From Corythucha ciliata (Eukaryota > Arthropoda > Insecta > Hemiptera > Tingidae): a DNA stretch of 64,000 nt. The notes under the pieces are model-generated. The model saw only the letters and a list, made by a program, of their open reading frames with translations, did no database searches and had not been told where the DNA came from. The translations under genes and the position numbers were made by a program. Of this stretch, positions 1-18,600 are shown piece after piece (positions within the stretch are counted from its first letter, which is position 1; each line of letters begins with the position of its first letter). The stretch is taken from assembly GCA_038030265.1 (NCBI GenBank), contig CM075943.1:18910001-18974000 (forward strand), in the 5' to 3' direction.

Positions 1-395
1 GAATTTTGGGTTTGGTTGGAGCACTGCGACAGTGCTTGGCCCGCAGAGACTTTTCTTTCAGGTAAAATGGGGATTAAAAGAAAAAACTAGTTAGGTACCT
101 GTACTTTTTTGAGCCACGACAACGAAACTTATTCGTCTGGTCTTTTGCTGTAGGGGAGAGAAGTACACGTGCAGATTTTTGGTTCGAAAGGAGAATTTCA
201 AGTGCTCGGGCTGCAGACTTCTTCAGTTCATCAGAATGCGCGTAGCTATAAAGGAGGGGCTGTTCCCCCCTCCCATCATCCAAGATGGGAAGTGCCAATG
301 CTCAAGTTCAAATTTTTCTGTTTCGGCTTAATAACTTCTAGAAGATGACATGAGCGAAAAGTATAGGTACGTGACGGTGACTTCGATGTAATTTT

Positions 396-889
396 TTTTT
401 CTTTATGTGTCCCAGCAATTAATTAATTGCAAATTAGACGACCCTTGTCTTAGGGCTTTTCAAGGGATTACTCCCCCCTCACCGCACCACCCTAGTCACC
501 ATGCAGTGAATTTGAGGGAGTGGGGAGGCTGCAAATAAAGAATTAAACTTTATTGAAGCTAAATACTTACCATTTTTACTTGTTTTGAGTTCCGAGAAAA
601 AATTGCTCCAGGGTGGGGTTCGCTCTTAGCGTAAGCCTCTCAGGCTAGCTCAGTGGCAGAGCGCCTGGCGCGAAACTAGGAGGTCGTGGGTTCGAATCCC
701 ACCCTGGGAGCAATTTTTTCTCGGAACTCAAAACAAGTAAAAATGGTAAGTATTTAGCTTCAATAAAGTTTAATTCTTTATTTTCAGCCTCCCCACTCCC
801 TTGAATTCACTGCATGGTGACGGGTGGTGCGGTGAGGGGGGAGTAATCCCTTGAAAAGTCCTAAGACAAGGGTCATCTAATTTGCAATT
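396..889 (+). mobile_element. Palindromic insertion with tRNA-like tip
   Basis: A 494-bp insertion flanked by an exact 16-bp direct repeat, ACTTCGATGTAATTTT (380-395 and 890-905), read as a target-site duplication. The left arm (about 424-622) and right arm (about 693-890) are inverted copies of about 94 percent identity by eye. The loop and inner right arm contain a tRNA-like sequence. Twenty-eight bases on the left are unpaired, while the right arm abuts the duplication. Confidence 0.85.
638..710 (+). pseudogene. tRNA-like sequence with A and B boxes
   Basis: Contains a canonical internal pol III A box (TAGCTCAGTGG, 646-656) and B box (GGTTCGAATCC, 689-699), a 7-bp acceptor pairing (TCTCAGG with CCTGGGA), a 5-bp T stem and an anticodon stem. 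One extra base lies between the acceptor and D arm, and position 33 of the anticodon loop is G instead of U. It sits at the tip of a palindromic insertion, so it is called a tRNA-derived retroelement head and not a working tRNA gene. If the fold were used, the anticodon would read CGA. Confidence 0.6.
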
Positions 890-1211
890 ACTTCGATGTA
901 ATTTTCTGCGTAGGAACACCAAGCACTTAGTCGGTATCTTCGCAACTCTAGTGCCTCGCTGACTTGGTTCGACTGGTGGGGTAGAGAGATGTCTGGGGGC
1001 TTTTCTAAACAAGCAAGGTTCATTTTCCCAATAAAGCCCTAAAAGAGGCCCGGAAAAGTTCCTAAAAGATCCCGGAAAAGTTACTACATCGGCGCCTCAA
1101 CGTGTCAAATATTTCCCATGAAACTCAGAACTCGGCCGCGCACATCTAAAGGAGGTGCACTGAGGAGCACCGCGCCCCCCGGTGGTACAAGTGTGCACTA
1201 ATTCTTTCTTT

Positions 1212-1628
1212 TTCTCTCTCTCTCTCACTTGGATAGCTCCGGAATGGGCCTCAAAATTTAGTCAACACCGCAAAATTTTGTATTTGAAGAAGCCGAACCC
1301 GTGCAATATAATGGTTTCTGAAAGTTCCAGATCCACGTCAGAACCATCAGAATCACGGGAGATGCAGGCTGGTCAGCTAAATTCAAACGCGTTCGTTGTT
1401 GGGAAGGAGGACGCCATTTTTTCTAATCGCAAACTCTGACAGCAAGTGCTGCCACATGAGCACTTCACATGTGCCAAATTGCAATCAAATTTGAACATTA
1501 TCACGGGATGAACTGCACAGTTGCACTCACTCAGTCTCTCTCTCTTTCTTGGATAGCACCAGAAAAGGGTCTCAAACCCGCAAACTTACGTATATAAGGA
1601 GCCGAAACCGCGCGATATTGGTTTCTGC
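1212..1628 (+). repeat. Two copies of a ~110-bp CT-rich-headed repeat
   Basis: Copies at about 1212-1325 and 1533-1628 share CTCTCTCTC, then TTGGATAGC(T/A)CC, CTCAAA, a GCCGAA word, AATAT and GGTTTCTG. They are divergent direct copies about 315 bp apart and look like fragments of one dispersed repeat. Confidence 0.55.
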
Positions 1629-1869
1629 CCGCAAGTAAGAGTCACGATCCAAAAAAATCTTCGATGATCATGTAAAACACTTACTTTGGCCCAAGATGTG
1701 CTGACGGGAGCTGAGTGGCTTTATGCCGTAAATCGGCTAATACATTGGTCAATCAAGCATTTTCGAAGGGACTTATAAACCGCAACCGCGTTCACCTTAA
1801 AAAATTACCCAGTTAACTACGGGGCGATTTTGTCGAAAATGACGGGGCGCTAACAGTGCCTCACAAGAG

Positions 1870-1985
1870 CGTGCCTCGATGGTGTAATGGATACAATGCT
1901 CGCTTCGCAACTCAGCGGGCCTGGGTTCGAATCCAGCCATTGCCCATTACACTACAAGGCCGCGGCGAGCTGTGACACGGCACAC
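1870..1985 (+). mobile_element. tRNA-derived SINE fragment, copy 1
   Basis: About 113 bp matching the 5' part of the full element at 36674 with only about nine differences by eye. It starts GCCTCGATGGTGTAATGG and carries a B box (GGTTCGAATCC); the start and CCCATTACACTA form an inverted pair. The 3' half of the full element is missing here and no target duplication was found. Confidence 0.7.
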
Positions 1986-2449
1986 AGTCTACAGGGCTGC
2001 GTAGTCCAGCTCTGGAGTAGAAAAAATATTTTACACGCGGACAACGCGAAAAGCTCGTAAGGGTTAGGCTGTATTAATTAATTGAGTAATGTCAGAGAAT
2101 GGCCAAGAGCCTGAGAACAAAAGATTTCAGTGACTTGGTTTGGAAAATGCGTAGTAGGCGTGTATAAGAGTAAGAACATATAGATAGCCTTAAGCCCTCT
2201 CCCTCCCTCAGAAACATGCATTTTCGCTGTTAATGTTTGGCGCTGTTAATGTTTGATGAAGATCGTGATGAAAAACTGGGTAGGGGCCGGTCTGAAAACG
2301 AAATTCTGCTACTGGCTAAAAATGATTTCCGGCGGATGCGAAGAATAACTGCTTCTCTCATAAAAGTGACGGTGAAAAAATCATGAATAAACAAATAGCG
2401 TCGATATAATAAAAAAATAATAAATATACACGACAATTAACGTCACCCT

Positions 2450-8824
<6,375 letters not shown>

Positions 8825-9089
8825 AGTAGAGCATGCTTGATAAAATCGAACAATAAGACTTGTCGGAAGTTGAATGAATCAACGAATGTTTGCCATTCGC
8901 GTGGAGTAGCAAAACAATAAATAATTATGAAAAAGTATAAAATTAAATACTCGCGTTTTTTTCAAAACATTCATTCACAGTGATCAGTGATGGGAGCTAA
9001 CTTATCATCCTTATCAATCTCCCTCCCCATCGCCGGTTCAAGTAGAGCACAAAAAAAATGTCAGGTGGGCCCGCGAAGGACGTGCTTCG

Positions 9090-9660
9090 AGGAGAATCAA
9101 CTCAAGAAGCTCAAACCAAAAAAAATATTTTAACCAAAATAAAGCTCGAACTACGGAAAGCTGTAACCCTAAAACGATCTCACGACAAAATTATCTAACC
9201 ACAAAATGCCGTAACCACAAAAAGGTCGAATCACAGACATGCAGCCCTAGATATACGTTTGTATATCTATGCATTTTTGTGCAGCCACACAAAAATACTC
9301 TAACCACAAAAAACTCATAACCAAAACTGCACTAACCACAAAATTATCCAACAACAAATTGCTTTAACAAAACCCAAAATGCCTCCAACCACAAACAGCT
9401 CTTACTACAAGAAACACATAGGGCCGTATTCAGAAACCCACCTTTACAAAGTCTTAACCAAAGGAGTTGAAAAATGTGATGGTTTATTAAAATGTGTCAT
9501 CTGTTTTGAAGCGCTTAAAGGAGACGTAAAGGTTAAGGTTGGTTTCTGAATACGGGCCTCAGCCACAGAATGCTCGACCACAAAATGCTCTCATCTACCA
9601 AATGCTTTAACCACAAAATTCTCTTATCACAAAATGTTGTAACCACAAAATGCTGGTTCA
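9090..9660 (+). repeat. Degenerate array, family D (ACCACAAAATGC words)
   Basis: Repeated words ACCACAAAATGCTCTAAC about every 15-30 bp, interrupted by a palindromic MITE at 9421-9558. The word could be a CpG-decayed form of the CGCGAAAT word of the other arrays, but that is inference. Confidence 0.65.
9421..9558. mobile_element. Short MITE with GGGCCGTATTCAGAAACC ends
   Basis: 138-bp element with inverted ends: GGGCCGTATTCAGAAACC on the left and the inverse of GGCCCGTATTCAGAAACC on the right, continuing into further pairing to about 28 bp. It is inserted in a family D array, whose units continue on both sides. Confidence 0.7.
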
Positions 9661-9701
9661 TCGTGCAGGTTGCGTGAAGTTGGCCCGACACGTACTAAGA
9701 C

Positions 9702-9897
9702 CCCCGTTCACAAAGCTCTGCCCCCTATTCTGTAACTCTTAACGCGTGCGTTAGCGAAATCAACAAGCCGAATAATTTTAAAAAATCAGCTGAGAAATTT
9801 TGCTAACGCACGCGTTATGAGTTGCAGAATAGGCCCACTGGACTGCCTGGTTGCGTAGACTCCACGGAACGCAAACATAGAGCTTGTGAACGGGCCT
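9702..9897. mobile_element. MITE nested inside a MITE
   Basis: The outer element has inverted ends CCGTTCACAAAGCTCT and AGAGCTTGTGAACGG. Just inside its left end, an inner palindromic element (about 9721-9835) has ends CCCCTATTCTGTAACTC and GAGTTGCAGAATAGGCCC and an inner inverted pair AACGCGTGCGTTAGC / GCTAACGCACGCGTT. Confidence 0.7.
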
Positions 9898-10951
9898 AAA
9901 AAAATTATCTTGAAGGTGAAAAGAAAAAAAAAAATCGACTGATCAAATGACTAGGACGATTTTAATTAATTTTTTTTTACTTGACGTATATAGCACAGGA
10001 AATAAAGCCAGAATAGCGGCAAAATTCGGCCCAATGTCGAATGTGGCCTAAAAAACTCCTTTTGATGTATACTTTGAGGATTCGAAGAGTCCGCGATGAT
10101 ACGGGGTGGCGAACCTATTTTTAAGGGCGGGTAGACGTTAGCCAAATCACCCCTATAAGGGATGAAAAAAATTGCCCAAATGAGGTGACTAATCCTATGC
10201 AGTTGTGTGTGCTGAGTCGATAAAAATCAGTCCCAAGTCCATGAGCTCATTAATTCTCGAGTTATGTCATAATTTGTAACAAAAACCCGTTGTTTTTGGC
10301 TTGATTAGTTTATTAAAATCCTCACGCCCTATACATTTAGAGATGAAGTCGGGTCATAAGTCGTTTCTGAAGTTGTTTTTGGTGCTGAATGAAATGCACG
10401 GTAGCTTGATTCTCTTGAGTTATGAACGAAAGTACTCGAAAAAACGCGATTTTTTCAATACTTAAATGTGCCATAAAAAATGAGTATTATTATTTAGGCA
10501 GGACTGAACATTTTCTCTCTCGTACGTAGTTTTTGTGCTGAATTGAATGAGCTGTAGTCGGGATCACTAATATCTATACTATTTGAGTCACGGGCAAATA
10601 TTTCCAGCATGTTTAAAGGATTTGTTCTCATATTTGTGGGCGTATCTCAGAAAGTATTGACCCGCTGAAACGCTCATTCGATTCAGCACAAAAAACTACG
10701 TAAGATCAGAAATCATAGATAGTCCTGCCCAACATCTTGATAAATATTTTCACATCACACAACACAGGGAAAAACAGTTTAGTAGGGACAAAGCTCAGTA
10801 TAGGGAAAAACTCGTTTTTTCAGGTATTTTCGTGAGTAACTCAAAGAATATTGATCGTAGAGTAACGAGCCACCGCGTGTATTCGATTCAGCGCCAAAAA
10901 CCACTTCAGAAATGACATATCTACGTCAACTGCATTACTAAACGTTGGACG

Positions 10952-12757
10952 CATGAACGTAGCCAGCGGGGGCAGGGGTGGGCAGTTGTCCTCCCATAGA
11001 ATCAAAAACGCAGATTTCGTGGAGCAGCTGCCCACCCCCTAAATTCCAAAAACATTTTCCCTGATCTGGCTAACAGAAACACAAATTTATTGTGTTTCGC
11101 TCCATAAAACAAATTTTGTGGATTTTTCTCACTAAAAAACCAACACATTTTCGCTCATCGGTTGCCGACAAACCGATTTTGAGGGTCGGCTTAACTTGGA
11201 AACCGATTTTGCTGATTTTTCGCACTAAAATCCTATTTTCGCAAGGTTCGACAGGAATTTCGTGTGTTTGGGTTAGCTCGAACGGTGTGTGTTTTGACCG
11301 CCTTACAGACATATGGTGGGGGAGAAACTGCCAGCTCTATTTACCGTCTCAGGTCTAAAATTTTAAGTTTAGCTCCAAAAGTATCACTTTTCGAGAGGGC
11401 GGGGAGTCTCAGTTTTTCGACATAAAATCCAAAATAGAAGGCTTCAAACGACAGTATTCCACCAGATATTTATTTTTTGACGGATAGTGCCAGTTTCTGT
11501 GCTAATTTAGTCTCTGATGACCGTGAATTGACGCGATTCCAACCTCCAGATACTGTTATAAGCCTGCAAAAAGGCAATTATGCATCTGTTATTTTCGCCA
11601 GTGAAGCTGCCCACAGGCGTGGATTCGCAGTTTTTCCTCAAGAGGAGTTGTACAGAATCCCCCCACCCCTTTTTACTCGTGAATGAGCACTATTGTGGCC
11701 TCGAATTGACGTTTTTCCTTAATTTTAGTTGAAACTGTGTGTTTTTTCTCAATTCTACCTTGAACTAGCCCATTTTCTTCATTTTAGCCGTAAAAAGGTC
11801 TCAAAAAACCGTGAAATAACGCATTTATTACGGCCAGCACTGGGCATCTCCTACATACCGCGATAGGTGCGTTCTGTCAATTTCAGTCGCAAAAGAGCAG
11901 TTTCTCCTCAATTTAACCCGTGAATGAACCCTATTTCTCAATTTTAGCCACGACAATTCCACCAATCAACAAACGGTGACAATAATTTTGTCAATTCGTT
12001 TTCCCTCAATTTTAGCCGCAAATTAGTGCTTTAATCTCAATTCTGCCTTGACCAATTTTTTGAGCAATTTCAGCAGTGAAAAGGTCCACATACTCCGCAT
12101 GTTAGCGAATTTCATTAATTTTGATCCGGACGTTGCATCTCGAACCTTGAAATTTTTGAAAACTTTTTCAAAAATGTATGCGCTAGGTCGCGCTTTTTCT
12201 CGATTGTACCCACAAACTTGCTATATACATGTATAATTAAACAGTCAATTAGCACTTTTTCGCAATGAGATATTGGTTTGAGAAACCACGAACTGGTGCC
12301 TTCTCTCAATTTTTCCTGCGTGAATGAGCTCCATTTCTCAATTTTAGCTGTGAATTGGCGTTTATCCTCAATTTTAGCCGCTTTTCTCAATTCTACATTG
12401 AATGAGCAATTTTTTTCTTTCAATTTTAGCTGTGAAAAGAGCACTGTAAACCGTGAATTAGCGCATTTTCTTAATTTCGGCCCGGACTTTGGATCGCGAA
12501 ACCGCAAATTGGCGTGTTTTCTCAATTTCATCCGCGAATAATGAGATTTATTTCTCAAACTTAACGTGAATCAGCGCTGTTTCTCAATTCTAGCCGTGAA
12601 TGGGTGTTTTCCCTGAGTACTTGCCGCAAAATGTCCTTTTCATGGATTTTATCCGCGAACGAGCACTTTTTCTCTAGACGTGCGCCCCCCGCCCAAACTC
12701 TGGATCTGTGCCGGGCTGGCTGCCCACCCCTTGATCAGCGGGCTGGCTACGCCCATG
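10952..12757. mobile_element. hAT-like non-autonomous element with 8-bp target duplication
   Basis: Flanked by the exact 8-bp direct repeat GTTGGACG (10944-10951 and 12758-12765). Terminal inverted repeats: CATGAACGTAGCCAGC at the left and the inverse of CATGGGCGTAGCCAGC at the right, both followed by GGGGTGGGCAG. Eight-bp duplications with CA-starting ends fit the hAT superfamily. The inside is filled by a family B repeat array and contains no transposase. It interrupts the right arm of a foldback element. Confidence 0.75.
11690..12680 (+). repeat. Degenerate ~30-bp array, family B
   Basis: Units of the form TTTTCTCAATTTTAGCCG followed by (C)GTGAATTAGCGC, degenerate but periodic, forming the body of the hAT-like element. 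The related copy at 63410-63800 is in opposite orientation. Confidence 0.8.
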
Positions 12758-13577
12758 GTTGGACGTGAGGATTTTTTGGGAATATTGAAGCCTAAAACCA
12801 TGTTTTTTTGTGCAATTTACGTCGTAACTCAAAAACTAATTGTCGCCCGGACTTGTGGTTAATTTTTATCGACTCGGCACACAAAAATACATAAGATTAG
12901 ACACTTAGTTGGCCAACGTCTACCCTCCCTAAAAAGGATGTTTGCTTCCCCATATCGTTGCGGGCTCTTCGAATCCTGGAAGTATGCATCAAAAGGAATG
13001 TTTTAAGCCACATTTGAAGTTGGGCCAAATTTTGCCGCTATTCTGCCTTTTTTGCCTTTATTTCTCAAGAATAAGTCTTTGTAATCGTATCGCAAAAACA
13101 TTTTTTGACCCCCCCTCAAAATTTGTAGTTTTACGTTTCCAAGTGGGTAGAATCCAAATCTGAAAAAAAAAAAAAAAAAAAATGTCCGTCCGCCGTCCGG
13201 GCCAGATCTTGCCCTAGGATTGCTCGAAAAAACTCGTTCTTTCGTACATAGACTCCATTTGGGGTCTCTGTGCCCCAATCTGATCAGTTTGATCAAATAA
13301 CTCCCTGGGGTTTTATGGGCCAAAAGCGGGTCCAAAATGGGGATTTTCAAAGGATTTGGGATCATAGGGGTGTGGGTGGGTGTCGATTTTCATGTAATTT
13401 CAAGCCGGATTTGACTACATCCATGAATAATAAACCCATAAACAGTCGAAATAATAAGGCACTGTTCGATAATTCGCAGCGTTTTCAGCTTTATTTCCTG
13501 TACTAGTAGCAGGGCAGGTTCACGAGCATCTTCATTTCTAGAATAAAATATGCCCAATATGTCAATTTTTTTTATAA

Positions 13578-14680
13578 ATGAAGAGCAGAATCGCTCCCAC
13601 CGAAATTGCGTCCCGGGATGACCTTTTACCCGGGACGCGGGATAAAATTAGCGAAATCGGGCTGTCCCGGGTATCCAGGGATGGTTGGCAATCCCATTCT
13701 TTCACCATTTTCATTTTTCTTTGTCATTGTTATTTTTTAAGGGTTCGTTGGTTTATTACGCGACAAACTGTAAAATTCGTGTGCCTTATTGGAATGCAAA
13801 ATAGCCATACGCCCCCGTATCACTCCACGCAAAATGTCACCCCAATGTCCTCAAGGAGAATTCAGCCTTATTGCTTGCCAATGGGCACGAGAATGGGAAC
13901 TTCTTTTCCAAAACATGGTTTTGAGGATTAAAGAATGACCAGGAAAGAGACTTATGCGATGCACAAGCCCCATAGAAATGTTTAGAGCCACAGGAAGGGG
14001 CTCTTTGATGTTTAGAGGGAACTTTTTCACATTGTGATTGTTGTACCCAAGAAAACTGTCAATTCAGCCTCAAAGACCGGATTTTCAGCTCGGAACTTTG
14101 TGGTTAAAACACGAGTGGAACTGATGTATCTAAAATACTGTGTTACAATTTTTTCTGGACCTTGTGAAGCAGTTCTAGTGGCCAAAAGAAAATAATTTAA
14201 AAAAAAGTAACCCGCGTGATTTTGACCCGAGGTCCACTCGTCAACCCCTATACATACGTCAGCAGCTGCGCCATGCCATAGGCTCTAGGGTTGCCGCATC
14301 TCGAAATTTGAAAAATTAGGGATCGAAAACTTCCAAGACCCAAGCATATGCCGGGACACATTCTCAATGAAGTTTAATCTGATGTTCCCTCAATTATCGG
14401 CGTAATCATAGGTCCGCAGTGAAAGTATTAGGCCATACGATGAAGATCTCAGTCATGTCGAAATGAGAGAGACTGACCGCACTTTGGGAAACGAGAACGA
14501 CGCGCGTAAAAGAGGCGCCCCGCGATATCATTTTCTGTCCAAAAATAACGAAATAATCCTCTAAAATTGTCATTGAGTGGCCGGGTATCTTCAATTACAA
14601 CCACAGAAAATGTATAGATCGATCAATTTTTCTGAAAACAAATAACAATCATCAATCAATCAATCCCGGAGTTAAACGGA
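13578..14680. other. Intergenic, no gene seen
   Basis: Short CCCGGGA/CCCGGGT words cluster at 13609-13675 (CCCGGGATGACC, CCCGGGACGCGG, TGTCCCGGGTA), suggesting a small degenerate duplication. No coding exon, tRNA or clear transposon end was recognised. Confidence 0.4.
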
Positions 14681-14902
14681 CTTTTCAGCAGACCATCGTA
14701 TAATGACTTTTTCTAGGACTGAATGCTCAAATTTGGCGATAAAAAACCAATTTGATGGGTTTCGTTTGCTCTCTTACAATTAATTTCGTAGGGGACGCGA
14801 TCATTCAATTGATAATGTTAAAAAACAAATTTCGCATGCTTGGCTCTCACAAAAATAAGCAACTTCATGGGTTTGCTTGGCTGTTGTTTCAACTTGTAGA
14901 CC

Positions 14903-15041
14903 ATAAACTTTATTGAACAACACAGTCGTGGTGTTTGGCCTTAGAGGTGAAGCGCGATATTGCTGATGAGGGGCACCCGGGAATGGACCCGAAGTGCATT
15001 CATTAAAAAACACCACGGCTGTATTGATCAATAAAGTTTAT
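14903..15041. repeat. Inverted repeat (34-bp arms)
   Basis: ATAAACTTTATTGAACAACA and onward (14903-14936) is the inverse of 15008-15041 with about six differences; the spacer is about 70 bp. Family C words (TTTGGCTCT, AAATTTC) lie on both sides. Confidence 0.6.
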
Positions 15042-15651
15042 TGTCCCCAATTTCGAGTGTTTGGGTCTTTCAAAATCAAATTTCACGGATTTGGCTCTCA
15101 GCGAATCAAATTTCCTTGGACGTCTTGGCTCTTTCAGAGGGTACAAAAACAGACCGTTCACGTTTATGTTTATGTTTTATACTTTTATGGTATCCCCTTT
15201 TTTGTTCAGACCTTTCGTTCGGCGTAATGCACCGTTCATAAATCATTTTTTCTCTCCTAATTAATTAAATTACGTGCACAGACACAAATAAATATATTTT
15301 TTAAATCACGGAAATGTATTTTCTTCATTTCAAGAAGCGGTTGGTCATCAAAATCGCAGTTTCCCGCCAAATAGGAACCAATCGTGCAACCTGTCCCGTG
15401 TTATTTCAAGTTTTGTGGAAGGGGGCGCAATTTTTTTCTGTTTCTGTTGTGCTCCTTTCCTTTCAAAGACAGCCGCTTCGTTACACTTTGATCGGAGTTC
15501 TAACATTTTTTTTTTTGTAAATATAAGTTTCTTCAAAATTCTCGTGGAACGGTGAGCTCGTAAGTTCCACATTTTATTCACACGCTTCGTACTTTTCCCC
15601 ATTCGAATCCATTTGACGTGTTGAAAATCGCGGGGCCTTTTTTTCGTCGAA

Positions 15652-18600
15652 ATGAGCGAGCCCTCGAGCGCGTCAAATATGGATGCAAACAAGGACGGTG
15701 GTGTTCAACCCGACGAACAGGACTTGGAAGAGCCAACAATCACCTTGTCTGATTTCTTGGAAGAGGAGAGTAAATTAGAGAGTGCGGCGACGGCACTCTT
15801 GGGTCATTTGGACGACAAGAAGTGCACCTACAGCTTGGTGAGTGCGTCGCCCAACATAACGAAAATTACGTGTTTTCGGGATTTCTTTATGAAGAAAATC
15901 GTGTCCTTGCATTTTTGATGGTTTTATTCCACTAGCTACTTCTCCCAAGACTATCGGAGTCCACACGGAGGTGCGTAGGTGGTTAGATGTGACGCCTCCA
16001 AGATTTTCGGGGTGCCACCACCAGTTGATTCACACATATGCCAATCCTCTTCTGTCTGCTGGAAAACTGGCGTTGAAATAGGAGGCGTAGACCAATGACA
16101 TAGGACGTTATGAGCTTCTCTCGACAAGCAGTTTTTTGGGTTTTAGAGGTCGTAGCCCACAAATGTGGAGTGGATATCGAAAATGTTCCCACAGGCAAGA
16201 GATGTTCACAGGCTGGGCATTTCGTGTTCTACAAAGTCAGTAATGTAGAACACTCTGTGTACTGAGAGACGTCGCCTGTCGCGTTTTGAATGCCGAGCAG
16301 GACCGTTCCCCATCTTCCTCTACACCAACTTCTCCCAGATTCGTGCCTTAATCTACGGACTTTTAAACTATTCGGATATGCCTAGATCGTAGATCCAAGG
16401 GTATGCACGTTAAAACATCCCTTACCCACAAATCTACTTATTTAACACTTTCAATCAACAGATACGCATTTTCCCATCTATACCAATCCCATGATCTCAA
16501 GAAAGACACATATTGACGTCTGATTCCTAGCCTACCGCCGCTGCTGGGCTAAAGAATATCAGCATCCCCCCTCCTCTCTCACAGCTTAACTTGGAAGCAT
16601 GGTCAGCTTCCAACAATAAGTAAAGTGCAGCATAAAACGGGCCTGGCTGGGTTCGGGCCCTGAAAAAAAGCCCCGTGCAGATCTCAAATTGTGTAGTGTT
16701 TTAAGCCCCAAATAATGCTTATTTGGGGACAGGAAATTGAAATTACCATACCCGCATCCAGATGAACGGCAATGGAAGAGATCACAACCCACCGTGAAGG
16801 GGTCCTCCACACTATCAATTTCACTACGGAGTCTGGAATTTCCGCCCTCTTGAAAGTTGCCAAATTTCGTTCTGTTTAATCTGATATTATAATAGAGCAA
16901 ACGCCAGGTTTCACGACTAAATACTAGGATTTTTGACTCTAAATTGCCATTTTATTGGCAAAGGGTCAGTTTATGAGGTAAAATAGTAATTTTTTGGTCT
17001 AAAAAAATTCAGGGTGAAAATTCCAACTGCCCCCCCCCCCCAAACACGTTTGTGCCCCCCAAAAGTTTGCAGCTTCTTGGTTGGAAGTTCTTTAGGCTAG
17101 TAACTAAAAGCCCAGACCCGTCCTAGGGTAATTTGGGCTGATAATGGCCAATTTTGCGAGGTGACCATTTTAGTAGTGGAGATGGAGCCCCTCCTCGAGC
17201 TAAGGTCCGTGCGAAAAACGTTTTTATCCAAGGTTTCGCTTTCTTGGTTGAGTTAAGAGTTCCTGAGAACATTTATTTTTGGTGAAGCAAGAACATAATT
17301 GGTTGGGGAAATGTCCGCGTTTTGGAGCTACACGTCCAACTTTAGTCTGCTTGCTGTGGATTTCTGCTTTTTTGGTTGGTAAAGGATTCTGGGGCGTAAT
17401 ATCCACTTCTTTGTCATACCGTCTATTTTTTGGGTCACATTTCTCGATTCTTGAAAAATAATTTTCATCTTCCAGGGACAGAATTTTACCGCTGTTTGAT
17501 TTCTGTTATTTTTACTTGAAATTTTTTTCGGATAGGACATAATTATGGTGTTCGTAAAAGTTTTGTTGTTGTTGTTTTTATTTCGCCGTAACGCTCTGGA
17601 AACAGAATATTCGGCGTAAATCATTGACCAGAGCATAGGCTACCCTCCTAGTCTCCCAGAACCCTGTGTTGAAGGGGGAGGGGGGTTGCAGTTTTTCTGG
17701 AAAATTAGGTAGGTAGGTTGATTGGGCCTAAATTGACACTGTATAATATAGAGCCTAGTAGTCAGTTAGTGGAAGCAATTATTACTAGTTTTGGACAGTA
17801 GTCTGATTCACAGGGCACGCTTGGCGGATTAACAATTTATCTATTTGGTAGGCAAGTTTTATCTGAGATTTTCGGAGAAATTCACCTTTTTTTTAACCCT
17901 TGCATAGTCGGGTTTTGGCAAATTTATTCGTTTTCGTACCGTAAATGAGATACTGTGCCCGTTTTGCAGCCGATTATCTCGTTTTTCTGGCTCAATTGAG
18001 TGATTTTAGGCCAAATAATTTTCCGCGGCGCGATGACGAGATTAGAACCAAATAACATGGTTTTGTGGCTTTATTGGCTCTGTTCATTCAATTCATTATG
18101 ACACATTCTGGGAACCATGTGGCAAAGGTTTCTGGAGTTGATGAGCAGGAGTTATCTGTGATCAAGAAACCAAATTTGGCTGTTTCTGTTATTGGAGAAT
18201 GCCTGTGGATTACATAATTATCGTTTATCAAGGTCATTTAGTTAGCCTTAAGAATAAAATCTTCATTCGTACAGCAAAAATTTCGGCGTTATGGCTAAAA
18301 TTACGCGTTTTATAGCATACCAGATGGATTTTTCTTAAAAAATTTCCTACTGAAATTTCTAAAGAAATGTTCATTTTTCTGCTTGAAAAGTACCTAGGCT
18401 TCTAGTGCAAAAGAGTCAGTTTCTTGACTTCTCTGTCTGGGATAACACCTACAGTTTCCTGGTGGTTTCCTTCGAAAAATGATCATTTTTCGTTGCGAAA
18501 AATCTATACCTAGTGCAAATATCAAGAGGTGTGTGGGTAAAATTACCATTTTCATTATCCATAGTGGCCAGTTGGGCAGAAGGGCTAAATTGGTGGATTC

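Larger units (their letters stand above)
9990..13070. mobile_element. Large foldback (palindromic) element
   Basis: Imperfect inverted arms of about 600 bp meet near 10610. Matching words: TACGTAGTTTTTGTGCTGAAT (10529) against its inverse near 10690, TTTCTGAAG and GTGCTGAAT near 10370 against 10900, and GAGTCGATAAAAAT (10215) against its inverse near 12860, out to GCCAGAATAGCGGC (10010) against 13045. The right arm is split by the 1806-bp element at 10952-12757. No coding capacity is seen. Confidence 0.65.

Noticed and set aside
74..298. 74-codon frame on the minus strand
   Set aside because: No recognised family, splice context or conserved motif; left unannotated.
638..710. Functional tRNA gene
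   Set aside because: Extra base before the D arm, non-U at position 33 and location inside a palindromic insertion point to a retroelement head.
9090..9660. Spaced short repeats resembling a CRISPR array
   Set aside because: Units are degenerate, spacing is irregular and the host is clearly eukaryotic; it is a decayed repeat array.
15348..15692. 114-codon minus-strand frame
   Set aside because: Overlaps the UBR7 first exon and 5' region antisense; basic low-complexity content and no family.
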